From: Ophiosphaerella korrae
Lineage: Eukaryota > Ascomycota > Dothideomycetes > Pleosporales > Phaeosphaeriaceae
Length of the DNA: 64,000 bases
NCBI GenBank assembly: GCA_028456385.1
Contig: JALNQF010000103.1
Location: 1 to 64,000, forward strand
Direction of reading: 5' to 3'
In this document: positions 11,211 through 23,638 of the stretch, in pieces
Position numbering within the stretch: the first letter of the stretch is position 1
Layout of the letters: every line of letters starts with the position of its first letter
Notes under the pieces: generated by a model
Told to the model about the DNA's origin: nothing
Database searches by the model: none
What the model saw: only the letters and a program-made list of their open reading frames with translations
Made by a program: the position numbers and the translations under genes

Positions 11211-14200
11211 CTAAGGAAGAAAAGTACGATTAATAATTAATAGTAGAGTAACAAGAAACTTTATATCTAAGAAGTTTATAGAAACACAAGGAATGCGTTA
11301 TATAACAAAGAAGTACCCCTAATAACTAAGTACGATTAAAGGAAAACTATTCTAAGAACCTATTAGGTTTAAGATAGTTCTCTCTATACTTAAACTAAAA
11401 GGAATAATAATTAAAAATATAATTATAGATATAACAATAATTAACAACAAACAAGATATAATACTAGGTATACTATAGTTATAGACGATAAACCTATATA
11501 TTAATTAGAGAATAAGAGAAATTAGCTATAATAAAGATACGTTAAAAGCTAACATAAGTACCTATAAAGGAGAATTCCCTAAGGAATATAAGAAATAGGA
11601 AAAATAGCTTATAGAGCTAGAAGATTACCTTCTAGAATATCGACTATAGGATTTAGCAATAGAACTAGAAGAAGGTAAAGACTTAGGATAGAGCCTAGTC
11701 TACTAAAAAATAGAAGAAGAATCTAAAATTAAATAAACGTTTATCTAAAACGTAATAAAAAAGGGATAGATAAGAGAATCTAAATCCTTAGTAGTATATA
11801 GACTTATATTTATAGATAAAAAAGGGATAAGTAATAAAAGACCCTACGTAGATTTTAGAAAAACTAACGCAATTATAAATAAAAATAGGTACTTACTACT
11901 ACAAATTAACGTAATATAAAATAGGCTACGAAAAGCAAAAATCTTTACAAAACTAGATATTTAGAACGCCTACTACTAGATTAGAATTAAAAAAGGCGAC
12001 AAATAGAAAATAGTATTTAGGACATAGTATAGATTATACAAGTACCTAGTTATACCTTTTAGCTTAACAAATGCGCTAGCAGCATTCTAAGAAAGAATTA
12101 ACATAGTACTAAGGGAGTACCTAGATATATTTATATTTGTATACTTAGATAATATCCTTATATTCTTAGAAATAGAAAAAGAATATATATAATATATATA
12201 CAAGGTACTAGAAGAATTAGTAAAAGCTAAAATATTCCTTAAAATAAGAAAATGTAAATTCTATATAAAGGAAATAGACTTCCTTAGATTTATTGTAGAA
12301 CTAGGAAAAATTAAAATTAACCTAAAAAAGATCGAGTTAATTAACGAATAGCTAAAACTAAAAAACCTAAAAGAGGTACAATAATTTTATAGGCTAGCTA
12401 ACTTCTATAGAAAGTTAATAGTAGGATATTCTAAAGATATAGAACTAATTACAAAACTTATAAAAAAAAATACACTATTTAAATAGACTAAGGAATGCGA
12501 CAAAGTATTTAATAAGATTAAGAAGAAGTTTATAGAAAACCTAGTTATTAGAATATATAACCTGGACCTACTAGTAATAGTAAAGATAGACGCATCTAAC
12601 TTAGTTTATAGAATAGTACTAATACAGGAAGACTTAGAGACTAAAAAAAAATACTTAGTTAAATACTTTTCTAAGAAAATAAAGCTAGTAGAGCTTAACT
12701 ACCTAATTTATAATAAAGAAATACTAGTAATATATAAAGTATTTAAGTAATAGAGAGTATACTTATAAGGAGTAAAGTACTAGACAAAAGTCTATATAGA
12801 CTATAAGAATCTTATAGGATTTATAACAAATAAGGAACTATTATAATAATATACAAGATAGTAGGAATTTTTATTACTATTTAATATAGAAATTATATAT
12901 ATAAAAGGGAGAGATAACTAATTTATAGACGCCCTTAGTAGAAGACTAGATTTATAAGAAGAAGTAAATATAACTAGTATAGTTCTAGTTAAGAACAAAG
13001 AAGGATATCTAATCTTAAATATACTAAAAATAGCTACAACACTTAAAAGAATAGGTAGCGAGCTAGACAAATAGATTTAGAAAATAACGCAAGAAGTACC
13101 TAAAGAAATAGAGAAACTTAAAATCTAAGAAGGAATTGCATAAGCCTATAGAAGAATATATATTCTAAGAAAGATCTAAAGAGAATTTATATAACAATTC
13201 TACAAATTACTAGTATATAGTTATTAAGAAATTAATAAAACCCTTAATAGGTTACTACGAGACTACTATATCCTAAAAGTAAGATAACTAGTAATAGAAG
13301 TACTACGAGACTGTATAGAATACTAGAGAAATAAGTATAGTAGATACGTACTATATAGGATATTATAACTATTAGAAGTACTAGAATAACTATAGAGAGT
13401 TATTACAATAGACTTTATTACAAAATTACTAAAGTTAAAAGACCTAATATTAGGAGTTAAATACGACGGAATCCTAATAATAGTAGATAAACTTATAAAA
13501 TATTTATATTTTAGACTATATAAAAAGAAAAGTAGGATAGAGGTTACTATATACTAGGTTCTAGGAACTATAATTAGTTAATATAGACTACTAGACAAAA
13601 TTATTATAGATAGAGATATAAGATTTATATTAAAATTATAAGGAATAATAACAGCGTAATTAGGAATTAAACACGTAATATCTACAGTATACTATCTACA
13701 AATAGATAGATAATTAGAATAAATAAACTAAATAGTAGAATAGTACTTAAGATACTACCTTAACTATAACTAGAATAACTAGGTATAGTTACTACTTATA
13801 GTATAGTTAGTATATAACAGCGCAAAGAACGTAGTAATAAAAGTATTACTCTTCTTTATAAACTATAGATTCGAACTTAATATATACTAGATACTAAGAA
13901 ATTAGATATCTTAGTCTCTAAGAGGAGAAAACTTTACTAATAGACTTAAGGATATACATAATTAACTAAGATAGGATGTAGAATTTTTATACGATTAAAT
14001 AGTAAAATACTATAATAAGAAATACAAATAGAGACTCTAATTTAGAGAAGGAGAAAAATATTAAAAGTAAACAACCTAGGTTAAAACTAGATTACGTTAA
14101 GATAAGACTATACAAAATTAAGAAAGAAGTTATACTAGTTATATTTAAACTTAAGCTACTAAACAAGATAAGGAGACACCTAACGTTCTACGTAGCCCTA

Positions 14201-14420
14201 CTAGAACGAGTACTACAAGAAGTAGAACTACTAGTATACAAAGTAGACATATATAGAGAACAAGAAGAATAGGAAGTTAAAGAAATCCTAGTATACTAGT
14301 TCTATAATATAAGAAATTACTACTTAATAGAATAGATAAGTATAGATAAAAAAGGATAACTATAGGAAAAAATATAGGAACTAGAGAATAATCTTAATTA
14401 CCCTAAGAAACTAGAGGAGT
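11211..14420 (+). pseudogene. pol of Gypsy element A (3' part after the nested insertion), degraded
   Basis: This continues element A from the exact site where element B is inserted. It aligns along its length with pol of element B: protease near 11,220-11,500, RT 11,870-12,400, RNase H 12,570-12,980, integrase 13,200-14,000, and a chromodomain at about 14,260-14,390. It is heavily mutated by transitions, with more A/T than the nested copy, in line with its greater age. Confidence 0.8.
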
Positions 14421-14439
14421 TCTAAAATTAAAACCCTCT

Positions 14440-15099
14440 AGAACGCCTAGCGGTAAACTAAGAGAACTAATATTACTAATAATAGATAGAGAGATAATAG
14501 GAATGTCTAATATATAATCTACTACAACAAACGCCTTATCTAAGTCTAGCTTAGCTTCTAGAGCTACTAACTATTTAGCTAATTTCTTATTATTTAAGGC
14601 CTTTATCTTATAAAGACAAGAGAGACAAGCTTAATTTTCTACTAGCTTACTCTACGTAAGCTCCTAGATACGCTTACGCTTAGCTTTAGCTTCTACGATT
14701 TAAGATAGTAATTTCTCTTAAGTCTAGTTAATAGCTTTCCCTATTATTATTAAGCCTAGACGCAAGAATAAGTATAATAAACGTACACTTAGAAAGAGAA
14801 ATACTAGACATATTATAAGAACTATATATATTTGTACGAATATATACCTTGTAAGCCCTACTATTATTTGTAGAAATAATATAAGGAAGAGACTTAGGGT
14901 TTAATTTAAGAGAAGCGTAACAAGAATAAAGAAATATTTTAACACTATTACGTAATACGCAATTAGTAAGAAGATAGTAATAGCGTATAGATAAAATAGG
15001 TATAAGGGAGGATAAAGAACTCTACATTAATAAAGAAACTAGATTAATAACTCTAGCCTTAGGGTAGATAAACAAGGACCTACCTAGAGGAGGAGATAG
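14440..15099 (-). pseudogene. Antisense Cys-rich ORF downstream of pol (element A)
   Basis: Minus-strand reading aligns with the antisense ORF of element B. It shows an IFxYSCY block, an AYKVYIRTN block, the YNMSSISLS block, then a basic helix and a Leu/Lys-rich end. Several cysteines are now Tyr, as expected for G-to-A changes. Function unknown. Confidence 0.45.
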
Positions 15100-15526
15100 T
15101 GTTATAGGTGTAATAGAAGGAATTGAGATAGAACTAATCGATCTTGACTTAGGTGCTAACGAGGTATAGGATAAGTAAGGTAACAACCTAGATTAGGAAA
15201 CTACACATAACTAGGACACCTAGGGTAATCTATAATCTATTAACTCTTAGCACTAATAGATTATAGATTAGAGTAATCTATAATCTATTAGTCTTAGTAA
15301 CTATAGATTATAGATTATATTAAGTATATAGATAGTAGAATGCGTATTATTAAGATAGTATTAGTAATTTAATCTCTTAACTATAGAACGCTAATACAAG
15401 ACAGTTGTAAAATATCTTCTATTGTTTATAGTTATTATAGATCCTAATATAAACTTTTACTATTACTTTGTAATCTACTAACTCTATAGATAGGTACTTG
15501 TAGTTAACAATAGGAGGCTAGTAATA
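15100..15526 (+). repeat. 3' LTR of Gypsy element A
   Basis: 427 bases paired with 1,432-1,858, followed by the target duplication AGTAG at 15,527-15,531. Confidence 0.92.
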
Positions 15527-15531
15527 AGTAG

Positions 15532-16899
15532 GTAAGCAATAGAGAGAATTACTTAAGAGCTTTAACTAAGACCTAAATTCGTATAAATTACTTAGAGTCT
15601 TTAACTACTATAGCGTCTCTAGTAGTAGGGGTCTTAGTAGAGTACAAATATAGATATTAAGGTAATCTAGTATATCCTACGTATTTAAGAGAACAAGTCC
15701 TAAAGCTTTAAAGGCTTTCTTATAGTTCTACTTAGTAAATACGTTAAAAAACGCGTCTCTAAAGGCTAGAAGAAAACCTTCCTTATTAATATAGAAGACG
15801 CGTTTCTATACTAAGTCTTGTACGCGTTTAGAGTACTTATACTTTAGTAGCGAGAAGTATACTATATTAAGTAGCTAGAGGATATATAATAAATAGGCTA
15901 GTATATAGAGGGTTAAGATCTTGTTTTTAAGGTAGTAGTCCTTAAAATCTTAGTTAAAGTAGCTCTTATAGCTATCTAAGATAAGTAGCTAGTATACTCC
16001 TACCTAACGCAACTTTATATGCGCGTTAAAGTACTTTAACTACTCTAGGCTAAGTATATTAGTTGTCTAGCTATTTTCTAAGACTAAGAGCTTCTAATTA
16101 GGTAGTATACCTACCTCTTTATACTAGGTAGAGATGTAGACGCGTCCTTTGTAGATAATAAATAGTAAGATTACGTACCTTACTACGTAGATGCTCTAGA
16201 TTACTATAGTCTACTTATAATTACTACCCTAAGTAAGTATAGGCCTCGTACGCTTCTCTAAGCCTATAACAACCTTTATTAACCTAATTACACCTATCTA
16301 GAAGCTAGTCTTATTAAAGTTATAGACGTCCTTATCCTACACCCTATATTTAGCCTTAGTCTCCTCTATAAGCTTAAACTACGCGCTAATAACTTTAGGA
16401 TCCTCCTAGAGTATTCTCTAGCGATCCTTTACTTAGTTAAATACTATTTTTAGCTTGTCTAAACACGCTATAAAGCGTATAGGCTAGTTCTTACCTATAA
16501 GCGTCCTACCCTATATAGTAAGTAGTTTATTAGCTATATTAGCTACCTTATAGAGCTAGGGCGCAAATCCTCGTTAGTTAAGGTTAAGAATATATTAGAC
16601 AATTAACTACTCTTTAGTTATAGTAAGTTTTTAGTAGTTTAGTCGTATAGTAGGTTAAAAGGTAATTCCTTTAAGTTAGTTAGAGATTTGTAGTTAATTA
16701 ACGTTAAATACCTTAGTAGCGCGTTGTTAGCTTTAAAATTAACTAGATGCTAAGGCTTAGAAGGTAAGCTTAAGCCTACCTTCTCGCTTAAGAATATTTT
16801 CCTTAGGTTGTTAAGATATAGTAGTGTAGAGGTAGTATTTGTAGTACTAAGAAAAAGTAATAAGCTTAGTAGTTTAATAAGCTTAGTAGTAGAATACGT
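15532..16899 (-). pseudogene. Fot1/pogo-like transposase, N-terminal and DDE part, degraded
   Basis: Read on the minus strand and through stops, this is a pogo-superfamily transposase. The CENP-B/Tc5-type helix-turn-helix (LTKEQ..LVQYILDLDxRGFxPR) lies at about 16,550-16,640. The first catalytic block (NFDETGFxIG) lies near 16,290-16,335. A central GRVHIxxWYKE block lies near 16,110-16,150, and the second catalytic block (LILDGHExH type) near 15,955-15,990. The C-terminus continues at 1,431-1,018 because a Gypsy element interrupts it. The terminal inverted repeat is 16,833-16,899. Stops throughout make it inactive. Confidence 0.85.
16833..16899. repeat. Right terminal inverted repeat of Fot1-like transposon
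   Basis: 67 bases, the inverse of 951-1,017 with one mismatch. It ends GAATACGT and is followed by TA at 16,900-16,901. Confidence 0.92.
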
Positions 16900-16900
16900 T

Positions 16901-18294
16901 ATAGTATATTATCTATAAATAGATAGATAATTAGAATAGTACTTAAGGTACTACCTTAACTATAACTAGAATAACTAGGTATAGCTACTACTTATAGTAT
17001 AGTTAGTATATAATAGCGTAAAGAATATAGTAATAAAAGTATTACTATTCTTTATAAACGATAGATTTAACTCTAGTATATATTAAATACTAAGACAAGA
17101 AATATCTTAGTCTTTAAGAGGAGAAAATTTTACTAATAGAGTTAGAGATATATACAATTAACTAAGATAGGACGTAGAATTCCTATATAACTAAATAATA
17201 AAATACTACAATAGAAAATACTAAGAAGGACCCTAATTTAGAAAAAGAGAAAAAGTTTAGTTAGTACAAAAGAATATTAAAAGTAAACAACTAAGTTTAA
17301 AACTAGACTACGTTAAAATAAGACTATATAAAATTAAGAAGAAAGTTATACTAGTTATATTTAAACTAAAGCTACTAAATAAAATAAGGATATACCTAAC
17401 CTTTTATATAGCGCTACTTAAAATAGTACTATAAAATATAGAACTACTAGTGTATAAAGTAGATATATATAGAGAATAAGAGGAATAGAAAGTTAAGAAA
17501 ATCCTATAGTACTAGTTCTATAATAGAAGAAACTACTACCTAGTAGAATAGATAAGTATAGATAAAAAAGGATAACTATAGGAGAAAATATAGGAACTAG
17601 AGGATAACCTTAATTACTTTAAGAAACTAGAGGAGTTCTAAAATTAAAACCCTCTAGAACGCCTAGTAGTAAACTAAGAAAACTAGCACTACTAATAGCG
17701 AATAGAGAGACGCTAGGAACGTCTAATATAATAGGAGCTAGAGCAGCCTCTATAGTATCTTTAAGGTCTATCTTAGCCTCTAGGGTATAAGACTATTTAA
17801 ATAATTTAGCGTTATTATAAGCCTTTATTTTACAAATACACTTAATATAAGAATAAAGATCTACTAGCTTATAAAGAGTTAACTTACACTTAGCCTTAGC
17901 CTTTATAAGCTATAACAATAGTATCTTTTAGGCCTAGTTAATAACTTACCCTATATAATTTAGTAAGAAGAGACTATATAGCAATCGAACACTTACACTC
18001 TATAAGAGAAATACTAGAAGGAGTATATTTGTATTAAATATTAGTAAGAATACACTTACTATAATACTTACTATCTTTTAAAGATATAAGATAAGTAAGC
18101 TTTAATTAAGTATAATAGGCGTAGAGAAATATTTTAACTCTATTACAAGTAACACAAGTAATAAGAAGAAATTTATTGTAATTAGAATAAGAAGATATAG
18201 AGAATAATAAGGAACTAGAAATAAACGAAGAAACTAGACTAATAACCTTAGGCCTAGGATAGGAAAACAAGAACCTACCTAAAGAGAGGAATAG
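16901..18294 (+). mobile_element. Gypsy chromovirus 3' fragment (element C), degraded
   Basis: This picks up inside the integrase catalytic region, matching 9,295 onward and 13,685 onward. It runs through the integrase C-terminus and chromodomain (about 17,470-17,640) to an antisense Cys-rich ORF relic (about 17,650-18,290, minus strand) and its 3' LTR at 18,295. The 5' half is not in this window next to it. The fragment on the other side of the Fot1-like element (85-950) is in the opposite orientation and comes from a different part of pol. Confidence 0.8.
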
Positions 18295-18790
18295 TATTAT
18301 AGTTGTAACAAGAGAAAACTAATTTAAGCTAATTAGCTCTACCCTAGATAACAATAGCGCGTATAATCTATAGGGCAACAAACTTAATTAAGAAACTAAC
18401 TACAATAGAGACACGTAATAGATTTGCGATTCGCGATCTTAGTAAACACAAAGTATAAAGCTAAGTACGTAATAGATTTATAATTTGCGATCTTAGTAAA
18501 TACAAAGTATAAAGCTAAGCACGTAATAGATTTATAATTCGCGATCTTAGTAAACACAAAGTATAAAGTTAGCTAAGAAATATAGGTATATAGTTAGTAG
18601 TAATGCGTATTATTAGGATAGTATTAGTAATCTAATCTTTAACCTAGAACGCTAATACTTAACATTGCACTTACAAATTAAATATTATTTATAGTTATTA
18701 CTAATTATAATATAAGCTTTTGTTATTACTTTATAATCTACTAACCTTATAAGACAGGTATCTATAGTCGATAATAGGTAACCTGTTACA
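18295..18790 (+). repeat. 3' LTR of Gypsy element C, with triplicated 54-base unit
   Basis: 496 bases. Read in inverse it aligns with the 443-base LTRs at 54,335-54,777 and 60,919-61,361, but it has an extra 54-base repeat unit. It starts TATTATAGTTGTAACAAG and ends CCTGTTACA. Confidence 0.85.
18413..18574 (+). repeat. Three tandem 54-base units inside LTR C
   Basis: Units begin at 18,413, 18,467 and 18,521. Each starts ACGTAATAGATTT and contains the GCGATCTTAGTAAA block. The LTRs of the related element at 54,335-61,361 have only two such units. Confidence 0.88.
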
Positions 18791-19978
18791 ATAGATTGTA
18801 TATTACGATAGATTTTATCGAGTACTACAATTATAATTAAATCCTACTCGCAATCTATCTACCTTACTTAACTTATACTCTCTAGCTACTTAACGTTGTT
18901 ATATTTAAGCTACTCTTATTAGCCTACTTAGCCTAGATAGCTAGCTTTATAGAGAAGTACTAGGGGCTTATATCTATAAGTAAAAGAGACTTCTATCCTA
19001 TATTTATAGCTACCTAGAAGGCCTCGTTTAAGGCGGATACTATACTTAAGGCCTTTAAGGTAACTAGCTTATTACTATTTAACCTAGAAGTAATACTTAA
19101 GTGCTTTAATTAGCTAGCCTAGCTAGCTTAATTAGGTTAATTAAGCGATAGCGACTCTTTAGCCCTAAGCGCTTCTAATTAGAGGAAGATTAGGTAGCTA
19201 ATTAATTACGCTGTAGCTAATAGAGACTAGAGAAAGATCTTAAAGCTTAACTAAACGCTCTACTAACTCTTAATTAGATTAGTACTAGCTAAGTATAAGA
19301 ATATAAGACTTAAGGAGGCTCTTATTAACAAGAGGCGGCGTAGAAAGCGAGGTAAGGCTCTACTGCTAGAGGCAGAGGAGGAGTATTATAGTAGGGTAGT
19401 AATCTAGTCCCCTAAGAAGGTAAAGGAGGTACGTAATTACTAGCTCTAATAATAGCTTAAAGTAGAGCAACTACAACGCTAGAAAGCTAAGGTAGCTTAC
19501 CTACGTAAGGAGAAGAAGTAGGAGAAGCTTAAGGCAGCTGGGGTAAGGCGTACAGCAAGAGTAGCAGCTTAATTAATAAGGTAGGAGGAGAAGGCTTGTA
19601 AAGTAACTGATTGAGCCACCTAAAAGGTAGCTTATAGAACTTAATAACGACTCTAACAAGCTTAAAAAACTACCTAAAAAGGTAAGAGGAGAAGCCTTAA
19701 GGTAGCTACTAAGGCAGGCTTAAAAAAGAGAGTAGCTGCGCAGCCTTAGGATAGTAGTGAGGCCTCTAGTGCTGCAGCAGGCCTACCACCATCTCAATCA
19801 CGACACGGCTGAGCAATCAAGCTGCCAGCAAAGTATAGATAGCTATATATATCAATCAAGACCTCTAGAACCTAACACTAGAAAATATCGCGATAGTAGT
19901 GATCGTACGTGGCTCAATAGCCTCAAATTGAGCTACTGTTTTGGTGTTGGTGAGCGGGCATTGCGCCGGGCAGTACGT
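18791..19978 (+). pseudogene. pogo/Fot1-type transposase C-terminal half, degraded
   Basis: Plus-strand reading resumes within the DDE domain. It has an SxYLTxLLxxL-type block equivalent to the pogo LPPHxSHLLQPLDV stretch (about 18,870-18,910), then LKRxYG-like sequence, a region with SPRKVxE-type sequence near 19,410, a long Lys/Arg/Ala-rich helix, and the typical terminal AIKLPAKYR followed by a stop at 19,840-19,842. Stops are frequent before about 19,700. An ACGT-TA end at 19,975-19,980 resembles the ACGTA terminus of the Fot1-like element at 951, so I place the transposon end there (inference). The N-terminal half was lost or separated by the Gypsy LTR at 18,790. Confidence 0.7.
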
Positions 19979-21523
19979 TAGTTAAGCGAGAAGAGCCACC
20001 TTGTCAGATGAGCTGACGTTGATCGCAGCGATCGATCTGACGATGCTAGTGCGCGATGCTAGCTCGCCTCTAACTCAAACACATCAACTCAACCATGGCG
20101 CACCAACTCAACTGCGATGCATCAACTCAGCTGCGATGCACCGACTCAGTCGTGGCGCATCCCTTTGACAGGAGAGGAGCCATCAGGTGACGCATGCAAA
20201 AGGGCAACCCCGATGCGGGAGAATAGTCAAAGAACATCAAAGAACATCACGGATTATATCAATAGCAGTCAGCAGGCAGATGATAGTCAGAGCACTCAAT
20301 CAATCAAATTTCGCTATCTACGTGCACGAGCATCTCAGTGACGTTCAATCTGACACACCTTCAGCCCAACGGTCGCTGGCAAACAGCCTGGTGTAGGGTA
20401 GTTTTATTTTAATACAAAAAGATAGATAGCACTAATTCTAATCGATTCCAGGCTTCGCGTCACTACTCCCAAAACGCCAAAGTCTGCGGGTGAACTTCAA
20501 GAATGATTGGCTTATGACCTTAAATTCTCCGACACACCACATTCAGCCCTGACGAAAGCCGAAGCGAGGCGGCTACAGCCTTGTTACATATTCTCCCACC
20601 TTAGCAATGGAATCCGGTAGACTTACTTGTGAAGTTTCAGGACCAAAAAGGTGCTGATGAGTATATTTATGGGTCAGGGTACGAAAACGTCACCTCGCTT
20701 TCACGTCGAACGCCAACTCGATTATTCTTACAAGTCCGAGGACTCATGCTGTCCCAAGTCATTCATCACTCCACGTGCATAAGCTAATAGAGGTCATTAG
20801 CATTATGACTACTCAAAGGCTTAGACTCGTTAACATACTATTGTACATATGCAAGCGAGCATGATGTGAAGAGCAGCTAATAGCTTACTACTAATTCGTT
20901 GTCGTCTTGGCTCGAGTAGGTCGCCAAGCTCACTAAAGAGCCACTCGCAGTCGCGACTAGATGCCGGTATGGCTAGTATATCGATCGCAAGCTAGCTAGC
21001 TCAAATACGGGTATTTTGGCCGCAATTGAATCCAGTACTGAACTGGATTGCCACGAGAACTCATAAGTTGGTGTTCCAGTTCGTTCCAAGTCATTGTTCA
21101 CCAGCCACGCACGTCACGACATACGCTATATCTCTCGCAGTATTAGAAAACGCTCTACGTGAGGCTACTGGTTGGAAGCTGAGCATGTTTCGTGTACCTC
21201 GAAGCTTCGAATCGATGTGTCAAAGGCATGCCGCCGTGGCTCGGTCATCATCATGCTGCCGATGAGCACGCATCTGTCTTCACGTGCTGGCGTCAAACGG
21301 TGACACGGAGGCTTTTCCAAATATTCGCTTGCGTTGGGAGCTGTTGGGCAAAGACGAGGCTTGTAGTTCTGCGATCAAGACTTGTTCCGCATTCTTGAGC
21401 AGCGCTAATCGGTCATGACCACCAAGTTCCAACAGCCTGGACGTCGCCGTAACAAGCAGTGCCGGCTCTCGTCGATTTCTTTCGTAAAGTGGAGGGATAC
21501 GCTGTCGCAGCAGGTTTTTCGTC
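19979..21523. other. Intergenic, island edge; no gene recognised
   Basis: GC content becomes balanced here. Only short overlapping ORFs occur, with no recognisable domain. The stretch holds a 19-base tandem repeat (20,083-20,158). The last part is presumably the 3' flank of the DUF3176 gene, which is transcribed leftward. Confidence 0.6.
20083..20158. repeat. 19-base tandem repeat, four units
   Basis: Units start at 20,083, 20,102, 20,121 and 20,140. The consensus is ATCAACTCAACTGCGATGC, with the first and last units diverged (ending ATGGCGC and GTGGCGC). Confidence 0.85.
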
Positions 21524-23638
21524 TTACCTCAGCCTCCATCCATCATCTCCTGGGCTCAGCGAGACCTTCAAAAGCCTAGCACTTTCATCCATGTCGCTCC
21601 TCTTCTCCAACACCCTTGTCCCGTGTCTCAGATCGTCCTCTAAGCCACCAAACAGGAGTGCCAAGCTCGAGGACTTCCAATGCCCATGCTGCCTGGTGAG
21701 ATGGTCGCTCTTTTTCGTCTTCCAGATGGTTGCAGCGAGAAAGACGATGGTCAAAAGCACCAAGCCGATAGGGAAGCTGATCCAGCCCCATCGGATCTGA
21801 ATGCATGTTTCCGTTTTCACCGCCGATCCGTGGGCGAAACCTAGGTCTGGATCCTGCGACGAGGCGCGCTGTCGTGCGTGTACGGTCAACGAGCGTGCTA
21901 GCTGAGCAGCGTATGCTTCGGCGGAAGACAGGCTAGCCGTGCCGTTGTGCCACAGATTCTTGATCCAGGAGTCGGCGTTCACTATCTTCTCGCCCTCCAG
22001 CCCTCGGGCAATGTACTTCTTGTGGAACATGCCAGCTAGGGTGGACCGCAGTGCGGCGACGGATGATGAATCGATGCTCCACACACAGTCGTCTGCATAC
22101 CACTGAACGCCGGGTGGGGTGGAGTTTCCGAAAATCCTGATTAGGGTGTGATTGGCGATGGCGACTGGAGTTCTAGGCGTGAAGGATGGGGATGGATCAC
22201 ACGATCCCCAATTCCCGTTGCGCAACACCTTAGACGAAATTGTCATCCAATTGTACTCGTTCATGTAATACTGAGGGGTGTAGTATTGCTGCAGTGGCTC
22301 GGACCACAGGACCGTCTCTTGCAGATCCGAGACCTCGATGCGCGATTTGACGGTTTGGATAACTGGCCACATCCTGCATTCCACGGCCAGCGGCACGGGA
22401 CAAGAGTTAGTGAGGTTATTCTTACATTCGGATAAGTCCAAGATGGCAGCGTAGCTGAACAGCGAACTGTTCACATGCTTTGAAGACCAGTAGGCGGGGA
22501 AGTATGTACCACTAGCATTGCTCATCGTGATAGTTGGTTTGAGCCATGAAGCTCGGAGTGTGCTGTTTCCAGTTCTAGCCACAGCTTCGTCAATTGCTGG
22601 AATATACCACTGCGGAGGTGATGTGCCGTTTTTCTTGATCTCGGCTGAGACGTCAACACAAGTGGAATTGAAACCAAGGGTCTGATACGTGGCCCCAGAA
22701 GCTGCGTCGCTGGAGAATGTACAATTGCCCGTAGGACATTGCACTGGGATGGTTTCCGGACCTCTCAGCAGACCAATGAGGATGGCAGCTGTGGTGTTGG
22801 CATCCAGAGACATTGCCTCATAACGGGCTGCTACAGCTCCGACTCCAGTGAGGTTGTTTGCGCGAGGCACATTTGCCACAACGCCTTGCAGTGTTTCATG
22901 ACAGATGATGGGATGGATAATCTGCTGCGAGAAAGGATCGATGGCGATGGCAAGCACAGTAATCCAGGCACCAAGTGCAGCGACGTGACTAAGGTCATGG
23001 GATCAGCTCAGCCCAATACATAATGACCAATGAGTAACGCACCGACTCTGCAAGCGAAAGACGAGCAGCAACGAACCCCAGGGGCCTCTACTGGCAGAGT
23101 CGAAATGCTCAAAGTCGATCAAGCTTCTCGCTTTGGAGAACCACAGCCACTTTGATTGGCTGATACCTGGCTGCTGTTACCCAATGTTCAGATGCGCCAA
23201 TCGAAGCAACATACCTTCTGCGACCGGTAGAAGCAGTGACGACTTAATAACCGCAGCAAGGACGGCTACCAAAGTATTGATAGAGACCTTGAGCGGCATC
23301 TCCGTCACCACGGATCCGTCGAAATAGCGCAGTACTGCCACCAGGCATACCAAAGCAAGGACTGACAGTGCGCAGCTCGCTATTTCCGCCGCCCAGCCGT
23401 CCACCCATTGTTTCTGAAGCCGCGTATATATTCGAGGCTTTGTTGGTGAGTCTGACGCCTGCAACGCGGTTTCCGTTGCGTGTGATGACTTCTCGCCGTG
23501 CTCTTGGCTGCTAACACTGACGGCGGTGTAGCTGTGGTCGTTCGTGCCTGCCTTGGCTGCGTAGCTGAGTGCTATCCTCGACGGCTCATCTCGTGGAGCC
23601 AAATGATCCGTGGGATCGGCAGTGTCGTGGTTCGACAT
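21524..23638 (-). CDS. DUF3176 family membrane protein (three exons)
   Basis: Model: exon 1 23,638-23,215, exon 2 23,166-23,043, exon 3 22,988-21,524. The introns are 48 and 54 bases with GTATGT..CAG and GTGCGT..TAG ends. The spliced product is 670 residues, normal for this fungal family of unknown function (PF11374). Two membrane segments lie at about 85-104 and 118-140, a third hydrophobic stretch near 190-205, and one near the C-terminus at about 585-605. The family hallmark VAEGISQSKWLWF spans the first splice junction, and SRGPWGSL and IDPFSQQ follow. The extracellular-type middle part has several Asn-x-Ser/Thr sites and conserved-looking Cys. I chose ATG 23,638 because the longer frame adds only 11 unsupported residues. 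The reading frame is intact after splicing. The role is unknown; it is probably a surface or endomembrane protein. Confidence 0.88.

Larger units (their letters stand above)
1432..15526 (+). mobile_element. Full-length Gypsy chromovirus (outer element A), interrupted and RIP-degraded
   Basis: Two 427-base LTRs (1,432-1,858 and 15,100-15,526) enclose gag (about 1,980-3,100), protease/RT/RNase H/integrase/chromodomain (11,211-14,420) and a 3' antisense ORF (about 14,440-15,099). A second complete Gypsy element (4,114-11,210) is inserted inside, just after gag. Without it and its 5-base duplication, element A is close to 7.0 kb. Five-base duplications (AGTAG) flank the outer ends, so it inserted as a unit into the Fot1-like transposon. 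Every reading frame is closed by many transition-type stops. Confidence 0.92.

Noticed and set aside
21459..21800. 113-codon plus-strand ORF and other plus-strand ORFs over 21,459-23,760
   Set aside because: They lie opposite the well-supported DUF3176 exons and have no features of their own.
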